Of a DNA stretch of 12,188 bases, positions 1 through 7,593 are shown one piece after another. The translations under genes and the position numbers were made by a program. This stretch comes from an uncultured bacterium (GTDB lineage: Bacteria; Bacteroidota; Bacteroidia; Bacteroidales; Paludibacteraceae), in assembly GCA_947074225.1 (NCBI GenBank), contig CAMTOX010000018.1:1-12188 (forward strand). Direction: 5' to 3'. Numbering within the stretch: the stretch's first letter is position 1; each line of letters opens with the position of its first letter. Below the pieces are notes generated by a model that saw only the letters and a program-made list of their open reading frames with translations, was not told the DNA's origin and made no database searches.

Positions 1-378
1 GGTGCTGTCTGTTAGGGTTATGACATGGTAAGATTAACTGGTTCCGCAACGGGAGGTGTTACAGGTACTTGGAAAGAGTGTTATTACGAAACCACTCCAA
101 ATACACCTGTGACCGCAGGTGTTTTAGCTTCTAAAGTAAACTAAAGAAGTGAAAAAACAACGATTTACCCTAACCCAACAAAAGGCGATATTCACATTAA
201 GAGTGCTAGCAAAGTAACTCGCGTGGAGATATTCAATACTTTGGGAGTGTGTGTAAAAGAACTTACTGGTGACGAAAGCACACAAACAATAGACATGAGT
301 TTATTGGCAAAAGGTATTTACATTGTGCGTATTCATAATGGTAACAAAATGGAAACCATACACCTTGTGAAACAGTAA
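1..378 (+). pseudogene. Decayed 3' end of a T9SS-exported protein (sorting domain remains)
   Basis: Read in frame 1, the segment gives continuous protein-like sequence broken by two stops, TAG at 13-15 and TAA at 142-144, and ends at TAA 376-378. Between the stops it reads GYDMVRLTGSATGGVTGTWK and onward. I do not recognise this cargo part. After the second stop comes RSEKTTIYPNPTKGDIHIKS, then a typical Por_Secre_tail / type A sorting domain: YPNP motif, IFNTLG core, LLAKGIYIVRI near the end and a basic tail HLVKQ. Sorting domains of about 75 residues direct outer-membrane passage through T9SS and are then cleaved. The remnant has no plausible start of its own: the only ATG close to the domain (295) lies inside it. 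TAG and TAA could each arise from a glutamine codon by one change. The real gene begins upstream of the window, so its size and function are unknown. A sequencing error is less likely because there are two separate stops in one frame. Confidence 0.7.
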
Positions 379-398
379 ATCAATAGTTTTATTATATG

Positions 399-436
399 AG
401 CCGCAGCTTTGGTAACTCAAAGTTGCGGCTTTTTTT
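399..436 (+). terminator. Rho-independent terminator after the sorting-domain remnant
   Basis: A 13-bp stem (AGCCGCAGCTTTG at 399-411 with CAAAGTTGCGGCT at 418-430, one G-U pair) encloses a 6-nt loop and runs into a T tract at 431-436. It begins 20 nt after the remnant's stop codon, so it ends that transcript and separates it from the nuclease cluster. Confidence 0.9.
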
Positions 437-1044
437 GTATCTATATTCCATTAAGAGAGTAACCTTTATTAATTGAACTCGAAGGGCAAAGAGAGAGTTC
501 AGGAATGGATTATTGAGGAATTGAGCCCTATAATGGCAATGGTTATTTAATTTATTTCATGGTGCGTTGAAGCAATTAAAAAGATAAAAACCACACCTTA
601 TATCAAGGGCAATAAAAACGATTCCAATAACCTTTTCCTACCATAATCTATTTTCGAACACCTTGCAGCTATAGGATATAATTAAAAGTCTTTGAGTTTG
701 TTTTCACTATTAAATTAATCTTCACTGCTTAGGCCACAGAAAATAGCTAACCTATTAGCAAGAAAACAATTGATTTTGAAACAGTACAACGGAATGCGTT
801 TGTAATGATAACGTTCATGGCATAGATTCCAACAAGTTGTTTGAGTTTACAATAGCTATTTTGTATTAAAATGAAACAATAACTTCTATTTAATGGATTA
901 TAGCACGCAATATGATTCTACGTATAGAATGCTTGATAGTAGGCAGATATTAAATAAACAAAAAGAATAATATTATTGTTACAAAATGGTTATCTTTGTG
1001 GGTTACGACTTTCAAAGAGATAGCGTTGTAAAAGTCATGGAATT
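437..1044. other. Gene-free AT-rich stretch, about 600 bp
   Basis: I find no convincing reading frame on either strand and no RNA gene. It does contain a perfect 10-bp palindrome AATAGCTATT (851-860), an inverted repeat ATTCTA-CGTA-TAGAAT (915-930), and a promoter-like TATCTTTG (991-998) just before the first nuclease gene. The length is large for a Bacteroidales intergenic region. It could be a long regulatory region or the eroded remains of a gene. The sequence alone does not decide. Confidence 0.5.
991..998 (+). promoter_or_regulatory. Candidate -7 promoter element of the first nuclease gene
   Basis: TATCTTTG matches the Bacteroidota sigma-ABfr -7 consensus TAnnTTTG exactly and lies 46 nt before the ATG at 1045. 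The usual -33 TTG element is not well placed: the nearest TTG (976-978) is only 12 nt upstream rather than about 19-21. The assignment rests on the -7 match and position alone. Confidence 0.4.
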
Positions 1045-2109
1045 ATGAAAAACTTATACCTTATATTATTGCTATTGGCAGTGTCCCTAACTGCTATAGC
1101 ACAGGCCCCAGCAGGTTATTATAACTCTGCCGATGGTTTAAAAGAGAGAAATCTTAAAACAGCTCTTTCTGAGATTATAGACAATCAGGTCGTGAATAGC
1201 TACTCTTATTTATGGACTCTTTTCCGCACTAGCGATGTACGTCCGGATGGTAATGTTTGGGATGTCTATTCAGAATGTGTTTTTGTATTTGGTTCCGACC
1301 AGTGTGGCAGTAGTGGTTATAATAGTGTTTGCGACTGCTATAATCGCGAGCACATGATTCCACAGAGTTGGTTTAATAGCAACTTGCCCATGTATTCTGA
1401 TGGTTTCCACATTTACCCTACCGATGGTAAAGTGAATGCCTTGCGTGGCAATTTACCTCATGGAGAGACAAACTCTGCACCATTGGGCGGAAGTGCCTTA
1501 GGAAAGATTGGTCCAAGCAATGTTGCCGGTTATACAAGCTCTGTCTATGAACCTGCCGACGAGTATAAGGGAGATATTGCCAGAGTCTATTTCTATTTTG
1601 TAACGCGTTATCAGACACAGCTACCAAGTATGAATGGTACCGTTCTAACTACCGATGCATACCCAAGTCTAACTACTTGGTTCTTAAATTTAATGTTGAA
1701 ATGGCATCGTGAAGACCCAGTATCGCAAAAAGAGATTGATCGTAACAATGCCGTAAGCATAGCGCAGGTGAATCGTAACCCATATGTAGACTATCCGGAT
1801 TTAGTGGAACATGTTTGGGGAAACAAGAAAACAGTGGCATGGTATCAAGCCAATGATTTAGCCGAAGAGGAGATAGGTGCTAAATTTACAATTTCTCCTA
1901 TACCGGCAAGTAGTTATTTCATGGTATCGCATCCATTAAGCGGCACTATGGAGTATGCATTATATAGAACTACCGGTGAAGAGGTGGATAGAGGCGAAGT
2001 GATGTCGGGCGACCAAATAGATGTATTAAACCTTGAAGATGGCATCTATGTGTTACGTATAAAACATAAAGAGAGTATCTCTATTCATAAGGTAATAGTA
2101 AAACATTAA
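1045..2109 (+). CDS. T9SS-exported Endonuclease I family nuclease (outer paralogue 1)
   Basis: Predicted secreted non-specific nuclease of the Endonuclease I family (PF04231; relatives EndA, Vvn, B. subtilis Bsn), which cuts DNA and often RNA through a beta-beta-alpha-metal site. A signal peptide covers residues 1-19 (MKNLYLILLLLAVSLTAIA, cleavage before QAP). The active-site motif NREHMIPQSWF gives E102 as probable metal ligand and H103 as general base. DGFHIYPTDGKVNALRGN follows, with N136 the expected second metal ligand. Four cysteines (C78, C87, C96, C98) sit just before the motif and could form disulfides. KWHREDPVS (219-227) and NRNPYVDYPDLVEHVWG are shared with both neighbouring nucleases. 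Residues about 281-354 form a T9SS sorting domain with SPIP where PNP is usual. The ATG is right for the signal peptide. A three-codon frame starting at 1037 ends in TGA overlapping this ATG. A role in degrading extracellular nucleic acid is inferred. Confidence 0.9.
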   Translation: MKNLYLILLLLAVSLTAIAQAPAGYYNSADGLKERNLKTALSEIIDNQVVNSYSYLWTLFRTSDVRPDGNVWDVYSECVFVFGSDQCGSSGYNSVCDCYNREHMIPQSWFNSNLPMYSDGFHIYPTDGKVNALRGNLPHGETNSAPLGGSALGKIGPSNVAGYTSSVYEPADEYKGDIARVYFYFVTRYQTQLPSMNGTVLTTDAYPSLTTWFLNLMLKWHREDPVSQKEIDRNNAVSIAQVNRNPYVDYPDLVEHVWGNKKTVAWYQANDLAEEEIGAKFTISPIPASSYFMVSHPLSGTMEYALYRTTGEEVDRGEVMSGDQIDVLNLEDGIYVLRIKHKESISIHKVIVKH

Positions 2110-2206
2110 TAGAACTAATGGTTCTTATGCTATGGAGTGTTATGCAGTACCTTTAGTCATGCATGGCATAAATGAGATGGCTATGGTGTTCTTTTAGAGT
2201 TGAGTT

Positions 2207-2235
2207 AAGCAAATAATATTGATACTTTTTTGCTT
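2207..2235. repeat. Inverted repeat between nuclease genes 1 and 2
   Basis: AAGCAAA (2207-2213) and TTTGCTT (2229-2235) form a 7-bp perfect inverted repeat with a 15-nt spacer, 112 nt before the middle nuclease gene. No T tract follows the second arm, so it is not an obvious terminator. It might be an operator, a weak mRNA hairpin or chance in AT-rich DNA. The gap 2110-2346 shows no gene. Confidence 0.2.
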
Positions 2236-2346
2236 GAAAGCCGCCCTTATAAGAGGTAGAGTAACAATATAGAGAAGATAAGATGGTGTTCAAAGGTGCA
2301 TTTTATGGACATCGTAAATAATATCACTCGTAAAAATAGATATTAA

Positions 2347-5175
2347 ATGAAGCGATTAAAAGTACTACTATTATTATGTCTTTGTTTGTCGGGATGGGTC
2401 TCGGCACAAATTCCTGCAGGCTATTATTATCGGATAGATGGTAAGCAAAAAGCCGAATTAAAGAGTGCCTTGTGCGAAATCATTAGCCAGGCAAAGATGC
2501 TACGCTATGGTGGTTCAGGAGCCGGATACACATGGTCTGGTTTCTATTTTACAGACCGTTTGGAAGATGGTCAGGTAGTAGATATGTACTCTAACGAGGT
2601 GCGTTACCAAACAGACAGCACTAGTGTCTCGGGCATGCATATTGAACACTCCTTGCCAAAAAGTTGGTGGGGTGCTATCAATAATAATGCGTATAAAGAT
2701 TTGCACCACCTCTACCCTTCCGATGGTAGAACCAACTCCACAAAAAACAATCTCCCTTTGGGCGAGAGCGAAAATCCAACCTTTGATAATGGTGTGAGCA
2801 AGATAGGCCCAAACAGCTATCCGGGTTATGTGGGACGCTGCTTTGAACCTGCCGATGAGTTTAAAGGTGACTTTGCGCGTGCCTATCTCTACATATCTAC
2901 AGCCTATGAGAACTTTGCCGAGTTATGGAACTCTCCCATGATGCAAAACAACAGCTACCCGGTGTGGCAACCTTGGGCAATAGATCTTTTACTTAAGTGG
3001 CACCGTGAAGACCCGGTATCGACCAAAGAGTTGGTGCGCCAAGAAGCGGTATTTACCATACAGGGAAACAGAAATCCTTTTATAGACTATCCGGAGCTAG
3101 TGGAGTATATTTGGGGAACCGATACGCTAAACACCTACTCAATTCCTGCAGAGACACGCCCTTTTATAGTGAGTCCCAATCAGTGGAATAGAGTTGATTT
3201 TGGGATTGTTATGCAGCATAGTAACAAGACTTCTATTCTTGAGGTAAAGGGAATTAATCTTACCTCTGGGCTAAAAGTATGGAGTAATGACTCCACAGGC
3301 AGCCTCTCTCTTTCTCAAAGTCAAGTTACTGCATCACAAGCTGCTATAGGAACACAACTATCTATAAACTTTAATGCTCTGAATACCGGAGGCATCTACG
3401 ACACCCTGTTCGTGTGTGGTATAGATTTACCCGACACCATTAAAGTGCCTATTAGTGCCATTGTAGTAGATGCTTTCATGTCGCTACCAGTTAGCGAGAA
3501 ACAAGCTACCTCAGCAAAGCTAGAGTGGATGACACTGAATAATGCCACCCAATATGAGGTGATTGTACAAGAGGGAACAGGAACTCGTGCCGGCAACCTA
3601 TTCTTCTCGCTTTATATTGAAGGTAGTGGTTACAATAAAGCCTTAGAACTCTACAACGGAACCAACCGCACCATTGATTTAAGTGAATATAGTTTACAGA
3701 AACAGAATAATGGTGTAGGTTCCTTTATGGGCAACACCCCTCTTCAAGGCTCTTTAGCCCCGGGTGCTACCTATTTAATGGTACATGGCAGCAGCAACTT
3801 AGCAACACTTATAAATATGGCCGATAGTATTATTGGCAATGACCAATATAGTATCTTGTCGTTCAATGGTAATGATGCTGTAGGGCTTTACCATAAAGGA
3901 ATCTTGATTGATGTGATTGGCGAAATAGACAATAGTGCCGATTGGGGTAAAGATGTTACGCTAAGCAGAAGCAACATTGTTACTCATCCAAACCATGAAT
4001 TTAACTGGAATGAGTGGGTGAGCTACCCTACCGACGATATTTCTCCAGCAAAACAACATACATTAATTCCAAATAGTAGTTCTGGCAGCATCAGTAAATA
4101 TCGGACCACCACTGCACATGTAGATCTCACCAGCTTAGATCCTGAGCAAGAGTATTTCTACTATGTACGTGCAAACATAAATGGCCAATACGACACTACC
4201 ATAAATTCTGTTCAGTTTAAAACTGAGGCATTAGAGGTTCCGGTAACTTTAGAGGCATCGGAAATATTCGCCCATCAGTTTACTGCTAATTGGGAAGTAG
4301 TCCCTGAGGCATCGCACTATTGGATAGATATATTTCAAATAGATAGTTTAGGCACAGAACAATGGTTAGCCGACTTTGATAATATAGGAAGTAATGGCAA
4401 ACCACTTCCTCAGGGTTGGAGTGGCACAGCAAGTGGCAACTACACAACGACAACTAGTAGTGGTACCAGTCCAAACTCACTCTGTTTTAAAAATAATGGC
4501 GAGACATTGCAGACTCCTATGGCATCGGGGTATATTAACTCATTACGTTTTATGTACCGCTTTCCAACATCGGGAGTCACCTCAACCATGTTGGTCGAAG
4601 CACTCAAAGATAATAGCTGGACACCTATAGATACTCTCGTGGCACTATCTAACGCAAAAGCTTATGCTTCTTATAATTTTAGTAATACAGAGAAGATTGG
4701 TGCCATTCGTTGGACCTACACAAAAGTAACTGGCAATTTTGCACTCGACGATGTAGAAATTCACTATACAGTAATGGACTCTAGCTACGTTTATGAGAAT
4801 GTAAGAGTAAATGGCAGCAGTTATATTGCTTATGGCCTGCAACCTTTTGAGGAGTATATCTATCAGGTAAGGTCGGGCTACAACCATTATAGTTCAGAAA
4901 CCTCATTACCCATTTACGCCACGACAAACGATACAGAGACTTGGCTACCTGATTCAGACAAGTTAGAAATCTATGCTTATCAAACCATAAATGGTATTGG
5001 TATTGCAGGAGTATGCGAAACAACAGACGTTTATATATACTCTATTCAGGGACAATATTTAGGATACAAAAGAGTGAGTTCCGGAGATAACGAGATAAGC
5101 CTTCCGGCTCATGGCGTGTATCTATTGCAGCTGGTGACTAAAAGTGAGAGTAGAACGTTGAAAGTAATTAGATAA
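2347..5175 (+). CDS. Large T9SS-exported multidomain nuclease (Endonuclease I + Ig-like + split FN3/LTD)
   Basis: A 942-aa predicted surface or secreted nuclease. Domains in order: signal peptide 1-20 (cleavage VSA before QIP). Endonuclease I domain to about 260, with IEHSLPKSWWG giving E100 and H101, LHHLYPSDGRTNSTKNN giving metal ligand N135, and KWHREDPVS at 217-225. Ig-like beta domain about 266-376. FN3-like N-terminal half about 379-415. Lamin-tail (LTD) domain about 416-572, recognised from LYIEGSGYNKALELYNGT and NDAVGLYHKG. FN3 C-terminal half to about 625. A second FN3 begins at about 631 (FTANWEVVPEASHYWIDIF) and resumes at about 812 (YVYENVRVNGSSYIAYGL), with a beta-sandwich-like insert between. 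A divergent T9SS sorting domain covers about 865-942 and lacks PNP. The nuclease lacks the cysteine tetrad of its neighbours and is of the shorter Bsn-like subtype. The accessory domains probably bind surfaces or polymers; no ligand can be named. Confidence 0.88.
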   Translation: MKRLKVLLLLCLCLSGWVSAQIPAGYYYRIDGKQKAELKSALCEIISQAKMLRYGGSGAGYTWSGFYFTDRLEDGQVVDMYSNEVRYQTDSTSVSGMHIEHSLPKSWWGAINNNAYKDLHHLYPSDGRTNSTKNNLPLGESENPTFDNGVSKIGPNSYPGYVGRCFEPADEFKGDFARAYLYISTAYENFAELWNSPMMQNNSYPVWQPWAIDLLLKWHREDPVSTKELVRQEAVFTIQGNRNPFIDYPELVEYIWGTDTLNTYSIPAETRPFIVSPNQWNRVDFGIVMQHSNKTSILEVKGINLTSGLKVWSNDSTGSLSLSQSQVTASQAAIGTQLSINFNALNTGGIYDTLFVCGIDLPDTIKVPISAIVVDAFMSLPVSEKQATSAKLEWMTLNNATQYEVIVQEGTGTRAGNLFFSLYIEGSGYNKALELYNGTNRTIDLSEYSLQKQNNGVGSFMGNTPLQGSLAPGATYLMVHGSSNLATLINMADSIIGNDQYSILSFNGNDAVGLYHKGILIDVIGEIDNSADWGKDVTLSRSNIVTHPNHEFNWNEWVSYPTDDISPAKQHTLIPNSSSGSISKYRTTTAHVDLTSLDPEQEYFYYVRANINGQYDTTINSVQFKTEALEVPVTLEASEIFAHQFTANWEVVPEASHYWIDIFQIDSLGTEQWLADFDNIGSNGKPLPQGWSGTASGNYTTTTSSGTSPNSLCFKNNGETLQTPMASGYINSLRFMYRFPTSGVTSTMLVEALKDNSWTPIDTLVALSNAKAYASYNFSNTEKIGAIRWTYTKVTGNFALDDVEIHYTVMDSSYVYENVRVNGSSYIAYGLQPFEEYIYQVRSGYNHYSSETSLPIYATTNDTETWLPDSDKLEIYAYQTINGIGIAGVCETTDVYIYSIQGQYLGYKRVSSGDNEISLPAHGVYLLQLVTKSESRTLKVIR

Positions 5176-5290
5176 CAAATAATTGGGAATAGAATATAGC
5201 GATGATATAAATAGTCTCACTCTCTAATGCATGATGCTATGAATGGTTCAGAGCACTATATTTAAGCTCCCACAAATATTTTTTTTAAAG

Positions 5291-6358
5291 ATGACAAAAA
5301 GAATTTCTTTATCGTTGTTGATGAGTTTCGGTCTCTATTTAATGGCCATTGCACAGGCACCCAACAACTATTACACATCGGCAGAAGGTGAATCCAATGA
5401 GAACTTACGTGAAGCACTTCATGAAATCATTGATGGCCACACTGTGGTATCGTACAAAGGTTTATACGATGTTTATGAGACGTCTGACCTTATCGGAACT
5501 AACCAAGTGTGGGATATGTATTCTACATGTAGTTGGACTCATGGTTCTAAGAAATGCGGAAACTATTCCACAGTATGCGATTGCTATAACCGTGAACACT
5601 CAGTGCCACAGAGTTGGTTCAATGAGCGTTCCCCAATGGTCTCGGATGCATTTCATGTTTACCCTACCGATGGTAAGGTGAATGGACAACGTAGCAACTT
5701 TCCTTTTGGAGAGTGTAATAATGGTACTTCCTTAGGTGGTAAAGCATTAGGCCGATTGGGCAGTAGCACCTTTAGCGGATATAATGGCACTGTCTTTGAG
5801 CCAGACGATGAGTACAAAGGAGACTTTGCACGTACCTACTTCTATATGACTACACGTTATTTGGGCACAAACTTGGCACAAACCTCTAACGCTCAAGCCG
5901 TATTCAATAGCAATGCCGACCTATCAAACTATGCTATTCAACTTTTCTTGAAATGGCACAGAGAAGATCCTGTATCGCAAAAGGAAATTGACCGTAACAA
6001 TGCAGTTTATTCACATCAGCATAACAGAAATCCTTTCATTGACCATCCTGAGTTGGCCGAATATATTTGGGGAAGTAAAAAAGGTAATGCTTGGTATACG
6101 AACTCGACCGATATTGGCAATACACAAGCGCCACAACTTACCGTGACTCCAAACCCTGCAAAAGATTTTATCATTGTAGAAGGGATAGCATCAGAGTTTC
6201 AGTATAGTATCTTTAATATGACCGGTACTTTATTAGAACAAGGAAATAGCGACCACGGTAATACAATCTATTTTTCGAACTTACCACAAGGGCTTTATAT
6301 TATTCAGATTATAGCCGACGGACAAAAATTAATGTCTAAATTTGTGGTTACTCAATAA
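5291..6358 (+). CDS. T9SS-exported Endonuclease I family nuclease (outer paralogue 2)
   Basis: A 355-aa paralogue of the gene at 1045. I chose the ATG at 5291 (MTKRISLSLLMSFGLYLMAIA, cleavage before QAP) over an in-frame ATG at 5243. The longer form adds 16 residues before a complete signal peptide, and the shorter start matches the length of its paralogue. The motif NREHSVPQSWF gives E102 and H103, and DAFHVYPTDGKVNGQRSN gives N136, the same numbering as the first nuclease. Cysteines C80, C89, C96 and C98 recur upstream of the motif. KWHREDPVS is at 221-229. Residues about 283-355 form a T9SS sorting domain with a canonical TPNP (PNP 287-289) and the end QGLYIIQI...FVVTQ. It should act as an extracellular or surface DNase/RNase. 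Its stop lies only 25 nt before nspC with no terminator between, so the two may share a transcript. Confidence 0.9.
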   Translation: MTKRISLSLLMSFGLYLMAIAQAPNNYYTSAEGESNENLREALHEIIDGHTVVSYKGLYDVYETSDLIGTNQVWDMYSTCSWTHGSKKCGNYSTVCDCYNREHSVPQSWFNERSPMVSDAFHVYPTDGKVNGQRSNFPFGECNNGTSLGGKALGRLGSSTFSGYNGTVFEPDDEYKGDFARTYFYMTTRYLGTNLAQTSNAQAVFNSNADLSNYAIQLFLKWHREDPVSQKEIDRNNAVYSHQHNRNPFIDHPELAEYIWGSKKGNAWYTNSTDIGNTQAPQLTVTPNPAKDFIIVEGIASEFQYSIFNMTGTLLEQGNSDHGNTIYFSNLPQGLYIIQIIADGQKLMSKFVVTQ

Positions 6359-6383
6359 AAACAATTTAAAACTTTTTTGAACC

Positions 6384-7532
6384 ATGCATAGTTTTGCATC
6401 TTTTGATTATAGTGAAGTAGCTTCTCCTTGTTATTTATTAGAGGAGTCTTTATTACGCAAGAACTTAGAGTTGATTAAGTCTGTTAAAGAGGCTGCTGGT
6501 ATAGAGATAATATTGGCATTTAAGTCTTTTGCCTTATGGAAGACTTTCCCCATTATTCGCGAATATATACCTTTTAGCACCGCAAGTTCATTGAGCGAAG
6601 CACGCTTAGCCTTTGAAGAGATGGGCAATAAGGCTCATACTTATGCGCCAGCTTATACAGATTCAGAGTTTGATACCATAGCATCATGTTCAAGCCACAT
6701 TACCTTCAACTCTTTAACACAATATCAACGTTTCAAAGATAGAGCCGCAAAGCAAGGTATCTCTTGTGGTTTACGTGTTAATCCGGAGTTCTCCGATGTA
6801 GAGACCGACCTATATAATCCTTGTGCACCCGGTTCACGTTTCGGTGTCACTGCAAATGATCTAGGCAACACACTCCCGGAAGGTATTGAAGGGTTACACT
6901 TTCACACGCTCTGCGAGTCTGACTCATACGACCTTATGCGTACTTTAGAAGTTATAGAGAAGCGCTTCTCACACCTGCTAAAGCAGGTGAAATGGGTAAA
7001 TATGGGAGGCGGTCACCTAATGACTAAAGCGGGCTACGACACCAATCACTTAATAGAACTTCTAAAGTCTTTTAAATTGCGTTACCCTCACCTTAAAGTA
7101 ATATTGGAGCCAGGGAGTGCTTTTACATGGCGCAGCGGGGTATTAGTAAGTACGGTAGAAGATATTGTGACTAATCATGGTATTCATACAGCCATACTCA
7201 ACGTCTCTTTTGCATGCCACATGCCCGACTGTTTAGAGATGCCATATAAGCCTATTATTATTTCGGCAAACCCACATAACGAAGGGAAACATACCTATCG
7301 GATGGGAGGAAACAGCTGTTTAAGTGGAGACTATATTGGTACATGGTGCTTTGACAAGCCACTTAACATTGGCGATAAAATTGTCTTTGAAGATATGATA
7401 CACTATACTACTGTTAAAACAACAATGTTTAATGGTGTTTCACACCCTTCAATAGCTATTCGCCATCTCAATGGCGAGATAGAAACCTTAAGAGAATTTA
7501 GTTATGATGATTATAAGAGTAGAATGGATTGA
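6384..7532 (+). CDS. nspC: Carboxynorspermidine/carboxyspermidine decarboxylase
   Basis: A cytoplasmic PLP-dependent decarboxylase of the alanine-racemase fold (group IV decarboxylase). It releases CO2 from carboxynorspermidine or carboxyspermidine, the last step of the aspartate-semialdehyde route to norspermidine or spermidine. The 382-aa length is normal for the family. ILAFKSFALWKTFP places the PLP lysine at K47. HFHTLCESD and VNMGGGHLMTKAGYD are hallmark NspC segments, EPGSAFTWRSG (E242 onward) binds the cofactor phosphate in relatives, and GNSCLSGDYIGTW carries the catalytic cysteine C312. There is no signal peptide. The partner carboxynorspermidine dehydrogenase (Lys1-like) is not in the window. 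Gut and oral Bacteroidales mainly use this route for spermidine, so spermidine is the likelier product; that is inference. The gene sits between a nuclease and a peptidase with short gaps (25 and 61 nt), suggesting co-transcription rather than shared function. Confidence 0.93.
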   Translation: MHSFASFDYSEVASPCYLLEESLLRKNLELIKSVKEAAGIEIILAFKSFALWKTFPIIREYIPFSTASSLSEARLAFEEMGNKAHTYAPAYTDSEFDTIASCSSHITFNSLTQYQRFKDRAAKQGISCGLRVNPEFSDVETDLYNPCAPGSRFGVTANDLGNTLPEGIEGLHFHTLCESDSYDLMRTLEVIEKRFSHLLKQVKWVNMGGGHLMTKAGYDTNHLIELLKSFKLRYPHLKVILEPGSAFTWRSGVLVSTVEDIVTNHGIHTAILNVSFACHMPDCLEMPYKPIIISANPHNEGKHTYRMGGNSCLSGDYIGTWCFDKPLNIGDKIVFEDMIHYTTVKTTMFNGVSHPSIAIRHLNGEIETLREFSYDDYKSRMD

Positions 7533-7593
7533 TTCTCACAATTAGAAACCTTTAATAATATTATCTAATAACCATCTCACAAATCAATTAACC

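Noticed and set aside
1..378. Reassigned stop codons (alternative genetic code) explaining the two in-frame stops
   Set aside because: The intact genes end normally in TAA, TAG or TGA with no internal stops over thousands of codons, so local decay is the simpler reading.
1418..1627. Antisense open frame within the first nuclease gene
   Set aside because: It lies opposite conserved nuclease motifs and its composition looks like a shadow of the sense codons.
2111..2125. Hairpin AGAAC-TAATG-GTTCT just after the first nuclease as a terminator
   Set aside because: The stem is only 5 bp and no T tract follows.
2199..2232. Promoter before the middle nuclease (TTG, then TACTTTTTTG)
   Set aside because: The downstream element has two extra bases relative to TAnnTTTG, so the match is not good enough to annotate.
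4394..5023. Open frames of about 80 codons on both strands inside the large nuclease gene
   Set aside because: They overlap a well-supported domain-bearing frame and show no recognisable family, signal or motif.
5243..5290. Upstream in-frame ATG as start of the third nuclease
   Set aside because: It adds 16 residues before a complete signal peptide, and the start at 5291 gives the length and catalytic numbering of its paralogue.
1045..6358. Nuclease array as an anti-phage or toxin-immunity system
   Set aside because: The proteins carry export signals and T9SS sorting domains, and no immunity gene or defence-related partner is present.
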